The notes under the pieces are model-generated. The model searched no databases. It was given only the letters and a program-made list of their open reading frames with translations, and was not told the DNA's origin. DNA of 64,000 bases from an uncultured Bacteroidaceae bacterium (lineage in GTDB: Bacteria > Bacteroidota > Bacteroidia > Bacteroidales > Bacteroidaceae). A program made the translations under genes and the position numbers. The stretch spans positions 1 through 64,000 of the forward strand of contig CAJOHO010000004.1 in the NCBI GenBank assembly GCA_905234555.1, in the 5' to 3' direction. Below are positions 58,724 through 64,000 of the stretch, piece by piece; positions within the stretch are counted from its first letter, which is position 1, and the number at the start of each line of letters is the position of its first letter.

Positions 58724-59653
58724 ATGAGAAAAGTCTGTGATTTCATAGCCAGATGGATGGGAGTGCTGGTGCTGCTGGTGGCAGCATTGGCACTGCTGGT
58801 GCCGGCATCGTTTGTGTGGATTGATACGTGGGCAATCAATCCCATGCTGGGCGTCATCATGTTCGGAATGGGACTGACGCTTTCGCCGCAGGATTTCAAG
58901 GTTGTGCTGAGCCGTCCGAAGGACATCCTCATCGGCTGCCTGACACAGTTTACGGTGATGCCGTTGCTGGCGCTGGGACTGACGTGGGCTTTCGCTCTGC
59001 CCAAGGAACTGGCAATCGGCGTCATCCTTGTGGGCTGTTGTCCTGGAGGAACGGCGTCGAACGTCATCACCTATCTGGCAAAGGGCGACCTGGCGTTGTC
59101 CGTCGGTATGACTGCTGCCTCGACCTTGCTGGCACCCCTGCTGACACCCTTGCTGGTGTGGGTGCTTGCCGGTACGATGGTAGAAGTCGATACGTTGGGT
59201 ATGCTGTTGAGTATTGTCTATGTGGTGATTGCACCCATTGTTTGCGGATTGCTCTGCCAACGTTTCCTGCCCAGATTGACCAAACGTGTCACTCCTTATC
59301 TGCCTGCGTTCTCGTCGGTGGTGATCACGCTGGTGGTCGGCATCATCGTATCGCATAATGCTGACAGTCTGATGACCACAGGCCTACTCATCATGGCGGT
59401 CATCATAATTCATAATCTTCTCGGGCTGGGCATCGGCTTTCTCGTAGGTCGCCTGCTGCATCTGCCAAAGCCCAAGTCTGTGGCACTCAGTATCGAGGTA
59501 GGCATGCAGAACTCAGGGCTTGCCTCTTCGTTGGCCACTCAGCATTTCGCTGCCTATCCGCTTGCCACCATCCCTGGTGCCCTATTCAGCGTGTGGCATA
59601 ACATCAGCGGCGCTTTGGTTGCCAAGTACTACTCCCTGCATAACAGGACGTAA
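58724..59653 (+). CDS. Bile acid:sodium symporter (BASS) family transporter
   Basis: A 309-residue protein with about nine membrane helices. BASS hallmarks are 'MGLTLSPQDFKVVLSRPKDI', 'VGCCPGGTASNVITYLAKGDLALSV' and 'SIEVGMQNSGLASSLATQHF', which frame the two sodium sites. Members import bile acids, pantoate, pyruvate or other organic anions with sodium; the substrate here is unknown. It is probably co-transcribed with the exported nitroreductase and convergent with gyrB. Confidence 0.92.
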   Translation: MRKVCDFIARWMGVLVLLVAALALLVPASFVWIDTWAINPMLGVIMFGMGLTLSPQDFKVVLSRPKDILIGCLTQFTVMPLLALGLTWAFALPKELAIGVILVGCCPGGTASNVITYLAKGDLALSVGMTAASTLLAPLLTPLLVWVLAGTMVEVDTLGMLLSIVYVVIAPIVCGLLCQRFLPRLTKRVTPYLPAFSSVVITLVVGIIVSHNADSLMTTGLLIMAVIIIHNLLGLGIGFLVGRLLHLPKPKSVALSIEVGMQNSGLASSLATQHFAAYPLATIPGALFSVWHNISGALVAKYYSLHNRT

Positions 59654-59673
59654 GCAGAAAAACATAGCGATTT

Positions 59674-59715
59674 AAAAAGAAAAAGGCTCCCATGCATCGT
59701 AAGGTGCTGGGAGCC
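59674..59715 (-). terminator. Rho-independent terminator of gyrB
   Basis: GGCTCCCA (59685-59692) and TGGGAGCC (59708-59715) form an 8-bp stem, followed on the minus strand by TTTTTCTTTTT (59684-59674). Confidence 0.85.
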
Positions 59716-59772
59716 GTCGGTAAAAAGATATATTTAGATTGGTGTTATGCTCTGAAGATTGAGCGCAAAGAG

Positions 59773-61806
<2,034 letters not shown>

Positions 61807-61812
61807 TTACGT

Positions 61813-61820
61813 TACAAAGG
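61813..61820 (-). promoter_or_regulatory. -7 box of gyrB
   Basis: TACCTTTG on the minus strand, about 22 bp before the ATG at 61791. There is no convincing -33 TTTG at 19-21 bp. Confidence 0.5.
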
Positions 61821-61961
61821 TACGAAAAAATCCTGAATTGAAGAAATGTTTTGCCAGAAAAATGCCCTGTTGAACCACTATTTTTCCCAACTTTGCGAGT
61901 TTGTCTTAAAAACCTGGTTTTTTATCTGTGTTTTTGCTTCTTTTTCGTAGAAAAAGGATTA

Positions 61962-61996
61962 CAAAAAACCTCGATTCCAAACAGGGGAACCGAGGG
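61962..61996 (-). terminator. Rho-independent terminator of the Lrp/AsnC gene
   Basis: On the minus strand, stem CCTCGGTTCCCC paired to GGAATCGAGG with one mismatch (arms 61990-61995 and 61969-61978), followed by TTTTTT (61968-61963). Confidence 0.8.
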
Positions 61997-62027
61997 TTAA
62001 GTTTTTAAGTTTTTGAGTTTTGTCTCT

Positions 62028-62495
62028 TCACGCTTCAATGATGCTGATGGGCACCTCTTTCTTGATGCTTTGTTCGAGGGAGATGAGGGTTTCTGTGGAG
62101 TCAACACCTTGAATGCCCTGAATCTTGTTGTTCAGCAGATCCATCAGCTGTTCGTTGTCGCGTGCATACAGCTTGATAAGCATGGAGTAGGGACCAGTGG
62201 TGTAGTGGCACTCCACGATTTCGGGGATTCCCTTCATCTCATCTACCACACGCTTGTACATGGAGCCTTTCTCCAGTCGGATTCCGACATAGGTGCAGGT
62301 GTTGTAGCCCAGACTTTTGGGATTTACATGATAGCCGGAACCCACGATGACGTTCATGTCGATGAGTCGCTGAACACGTTGGTGGATGGCAGCACGTGAT
62401 ACGCCACAGGCTGTCGCTACGTCTTTAAAAGGAATACGGGCATTATTGGCGATAATGTCCATGATTTGCTTATCCAGTTTGTCTATTTTTTCCAT
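62028..62495 (-). CDS. Lrp/AsnC-family transcription regulator
   Basis: A 155-residue regulator. The N-terminal helix-turn-helix ('LDKQIMDIIANNARIPFKDV', 'CGVSRAAIHQRVQRLIDMNVI') is followed by the RAM/AsnC ligand domain ('GYNTCTYVGIRLEKGSMYKRV', 'IVECHYTTGPYSMLIKLYARD', 'GVDSTETLISLEQSI'). Such regulators form octamers that sense amino acids. ATG 62495 is the start: the -7 box at 62526-62533 lies over the longer alternative. Target genes are unknown. It has a strong terminator. Confidence 0.94.
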   Translation of the reverse strand: MEKIDKLDKQIMDIIANNARIPFKDVATACGVSRAAIHQRVQRLIDMNVIVGSGYHVNPKSLGYNTCTYVGIRLEKGSMYKRVVDEMKGIPEIVECHYTTGPYSMLIKLYARDNEQLMDLLNNKIQGIQGVDSTETLISLEQSIKKEVPISIIEA

Positions 62496-62525
62496 ATTTT
62501 GTTGCTTTTTGCTCGAAATGAGTAG

Positions 62526-62533
62526 CAAATTTA
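62526..62533 (-). promoter_or_regulatory. -7 box of the Lrp/AsnC gene
   Basis: TAAATTTG on the minus strand, 30 bp before the ATG at 62495. The -33 element is unclear. Confidence 0.5.
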
Positions 62534-62600
62534 CAACTTTTTTTATTTAATCGTGCATTTTTTGTCAAAAAAAGCACCATTTGGATAACATTTGTTCAAA

Positions 62601-62644
62601 AAAACGAAAAAGAGAGTGTCAAAAAGCACATTTTGACACTCTCT
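62601..62644 (-). terminator. Rho-independent terminator of the FKBP gene
   Basis: AGAGAGTGTCAAAA (62611-62624) and TTTTGACACTCTCT (62631-62644) form a perfect 14-bp stem with a 6-nt loop, followed on the minus strand by TTTTTCGTTTT. Confidence 0.85.
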
Positions 62645-62670
62645 GATGACAAATTTCCAAACTGGAACGG

Positions 62671-64000
62671 TTATTTCACGATGTCGAGAAGTTCAACGGT
62701 GAAAATCAGGGTAGAGTAGGGAGGGATGTTGCCTGTTTTGCGTGAGCCGTAGGCGAGTTCCTGAGGGATGTAGAGTTCCCACTTGGAACCGACGGGCATG
62801 AGGCAGAGGGCTTCTGTCCAACCCTTGATTACCTGGTTCACACCAAAGGTGGCAGGTTCGTTGCGCTTGTAGGAGCTGTCGAACTCTGTGCCGTCGATGA
62901 GGTGACCTTCGTAGTTCACCTTCACACGATCCGTTGCTTTCGGAGTGGCACCCTTACCCTTGGTCAGCACTTTGTACTGCAGTCCGCTGGGCAGCGTCAC
63001 TACACCGTCCTTGCTCTTGTTCTGAGCCAGGAACTCTTCGCCGGCTTTTCGGTTCGGACCGTTCTCGATTTCGTCCTTCTCGGCACGACGCTTCTCAGCA
63101 ATCTGGTTGAACTTGGTCATAGCGTCCTGAGAACTGATGGCGTTGGTGCCGGTCAGTCCCTCGACGATACCTGCCGTGAGGAGACGCACGTCGGCTTTCT
63201 CGCCCTTGTCGGCAAAGAGAATATCCTTGGAGACGTTCTCGGCCATCTGCTGAATCTGCTGTCCTACCTGCATACCAGCCTGACGGGCATGGAAGGCTTT
63301 GTCGGCTGGATCCACATCGAGCTGTGCATAGATGCCCTCGATGAAGTCAGCCATATAGGTCGTATCCACACCCAGTTGCTGCTGCATGTAGGGTTTCAGA
63401 CCGGAAGACTGATAGATGCCGAGGAAGTAGGCAACGGTGTCAGCCGTGTTGCTAATGCTGGGTGTCGGCTTCCTTATTGGAGTTTTTTTTTGCTCTGAAG
63501 GAGTGGCACCAGTGGTTCCGTCGGTCTTCGGCTGAATGGCAGGAACGGTGGGAACGGGCACGATCTGCTTGGCAGCTTTCTCTGCCTTCTCCGTAGCTTT
63601 GTTCAGCTTGTCGGCAGCCTTCTCCATCTTCTTGGCATTCTTCTCAGTAGCCTTCAGCGCCTCTTTCTCAGCCTTCTTAGCAGCCTTTTCAGCTTCCTTC
63701 TCGGCTTTCTTAGCAGCTTTCTCAGCTTCTTTTACAGCCTTCTTCTCAGCTTCCTTGGCAGCCTTCTTGGCTTCCTTTTCAGCTTTGGCAGCAGCCTTTT
63801 CAGCTTGCTTCTTAGCTTCCTTCTCAACCTTTTCAGCTTGCTTCTTAGCAGCCTTTTCAGCGTCCTTGGTTGCCTGCTTGTTGATCTTCTCAGTTTCCTT
63901 TGCAGCCTTGGCAGCTACCTTGTCGGCTTCTTTCTGGGCCTTCTGAGCAATCTTGGCCTGTTCTTTCTCAAGGGCTTTCTGTGACTTGGTGAGTGTCTGC
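62671..64000 (-). CDS. FKBP-type peptidyl-prolyl isomerase with a long Lys/Ala/Glu-rich region (5' end outside window)
   Basis: The frame is open to the right window edge, so the N-terminus is missing. The visible part begins with about 145 residues of Lys/Ala/Glu heptad-like repeats ('KAEKEAEKAAKKAEKEA'), a predicted long helix or coiled coil. A Pro-rich hinge ('QIVPVPTVPAIQPK') and an FkpA/Mip-type dimerisation domain ('VAYFLGIYQSSGLKPYMQ ... IVEGLTG') follow. The FKBP domain is at the C-terminus ('VKVNYEGHLIDGTEFDSSYK', 'VIKGWTEALCLMPVGSKWELYIPQELAYG', 'IPPYSTLIFTVELLDIV'). It catalyses prolyl cis-trans isomerisation, usually in the periplasm. A shorter start at ATG 63627 is possible but would discard the coiled coil. 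Confidence 0.88.
   Translation of the reverse strand, partial: QTLTKSQKALEKEQAKIAQKAQKEADKVAAKAAKETEKINKQATKDAEKAAKKQAEKVEKEAKKQAEKAAAKAEKEAKKAAKEAEKKAVKEAEKAAKKAEKEAEKAAKKAEKEALKATEKNAKKMEKAADKLNKATEKAEKAAKQIVPVPTVPAIQPKTDGTTGATPSEQKKTPIRKPTPSISNTADTVAYFLGIYQSSGLKPYMQQQLGVDTTYMADFIEGIYAQLDVDPADKAFHARQAGMQVGQQIQQMAENVSKDILFADKGEKADVRLLTAGIVEGLTGTNAISSQDAMTKFNQIAEKRRAEKDEIENGPNRKAGEEFLAQNKSKDGVVTLPSGLQYKVLTKGKGATPKATDRVKVNYEGHLIDGTEFDSSYKRNEPATFGVNQVIKGWTEALCLMPVGSKWELYIPQELAYGSRKTGNIPPYSTLIFTVELLDIVK

Noticed and set aside
63536..63946. Plus-strand Ala/Ser/Phe-rich membrane-like protein
   Set aside because: It is the antisense reading of the Lys/Ala/Glu-rich repeat of the FKBP gene.

Overview
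The window reads as chromosomal DNA of a Bacteroidales bacterium, most likely Prevotella-like. The evidence is a set of Bacteroidetes traits: promoters of the TTTG-N19/20-TAnnTTTG type, the ftsX-DUF3098-uppP-truB-queA-folK gene order, type 9 secretion (T9SS) regulators (porX, and a porW/sprE-like gene), 'YDLSGRK...GIYI.NGKK'-style T9SS C-terminal tails, a TANFOR-like giant protein and a BT4734/VirE-type primase-helicase. The genus is an inference. No rRNA or tRNA gene was recognised.

Layout. (1) 0.2-9.2 kb, minus strand: a membrane-bound AraC-type sensor/regulator, a small membrane protein, cysS, ispG, purE, a PAP2-like membrane protein, rpoN, a conserved acidic protein and trxA. (2) 9.3-15.4 kb, plus: a secreted GH127 enzyme, tsaE, a SpoU/TrmH methyltransferase, aroA and a small conserved protein. 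(3) 15.9-33.8 kb, plus: a seven-gene block of exported proteins (Ig-like protein with a T9SS tail, outer-membrane barrel, 2398-residue TANFOR-like giant, Fn3-like protein, two lipoproteins, DUF1573 protein), followed at once by a porW/sprE-like gene carrying an in-frame TAG, and by porX. (4) 38.5-47.1 kb housekeeping: a thioesterase, miaB, ftsX, DUF3098, uppP, truB, queA, folK, a tatD-like gene and a MATE exporter. (5) 47.2-54 kb polysaccharide and surface genes: a broken GH43 gene, a nitroreductase, a GH9-DUF3089 fusion, a 67-residue peptide gene and a DUF1593/Sde182-like protein. (6) 54.1-58 kb accessory segment: a primase-helicase gene enclosed by two mirror-image arrays of an 11-bp repeat, a noncoding stretch crowded with GTGTTAACAC and GTGCAC palindromes, and a RelE/ParE-like toxin-antitoxin pair. 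(7) 58-64 kb: an exported nitroreductase, a BASS transporter, gyrB, an Lrp/AsnC regulator and a 5'-truncated FKBP isomerase with a long Lys/Ala/Glu-rich region.

Two candidates stand out as undescribed systems. The first is the 2.58-kb unit at 54116-56697. Each flank has one isolated 11-mer, a 42-bp spacer and five tandem 11-mers, in mirror orientation around a single replication-type gene. The second is the 18-kb exported-protein locus beside T9SS regulation genes, in which the first and fifth proteins share a repeated module.

The window is also full of short dispersed repeats: C-rich palindromes, 9-10-bp tandem repeats and an AGCGAGAGC family. They lie between genes and also in frame inside aroA (three times), miaB, tatD, GH127, GH9 and the GH43 pseudogene.
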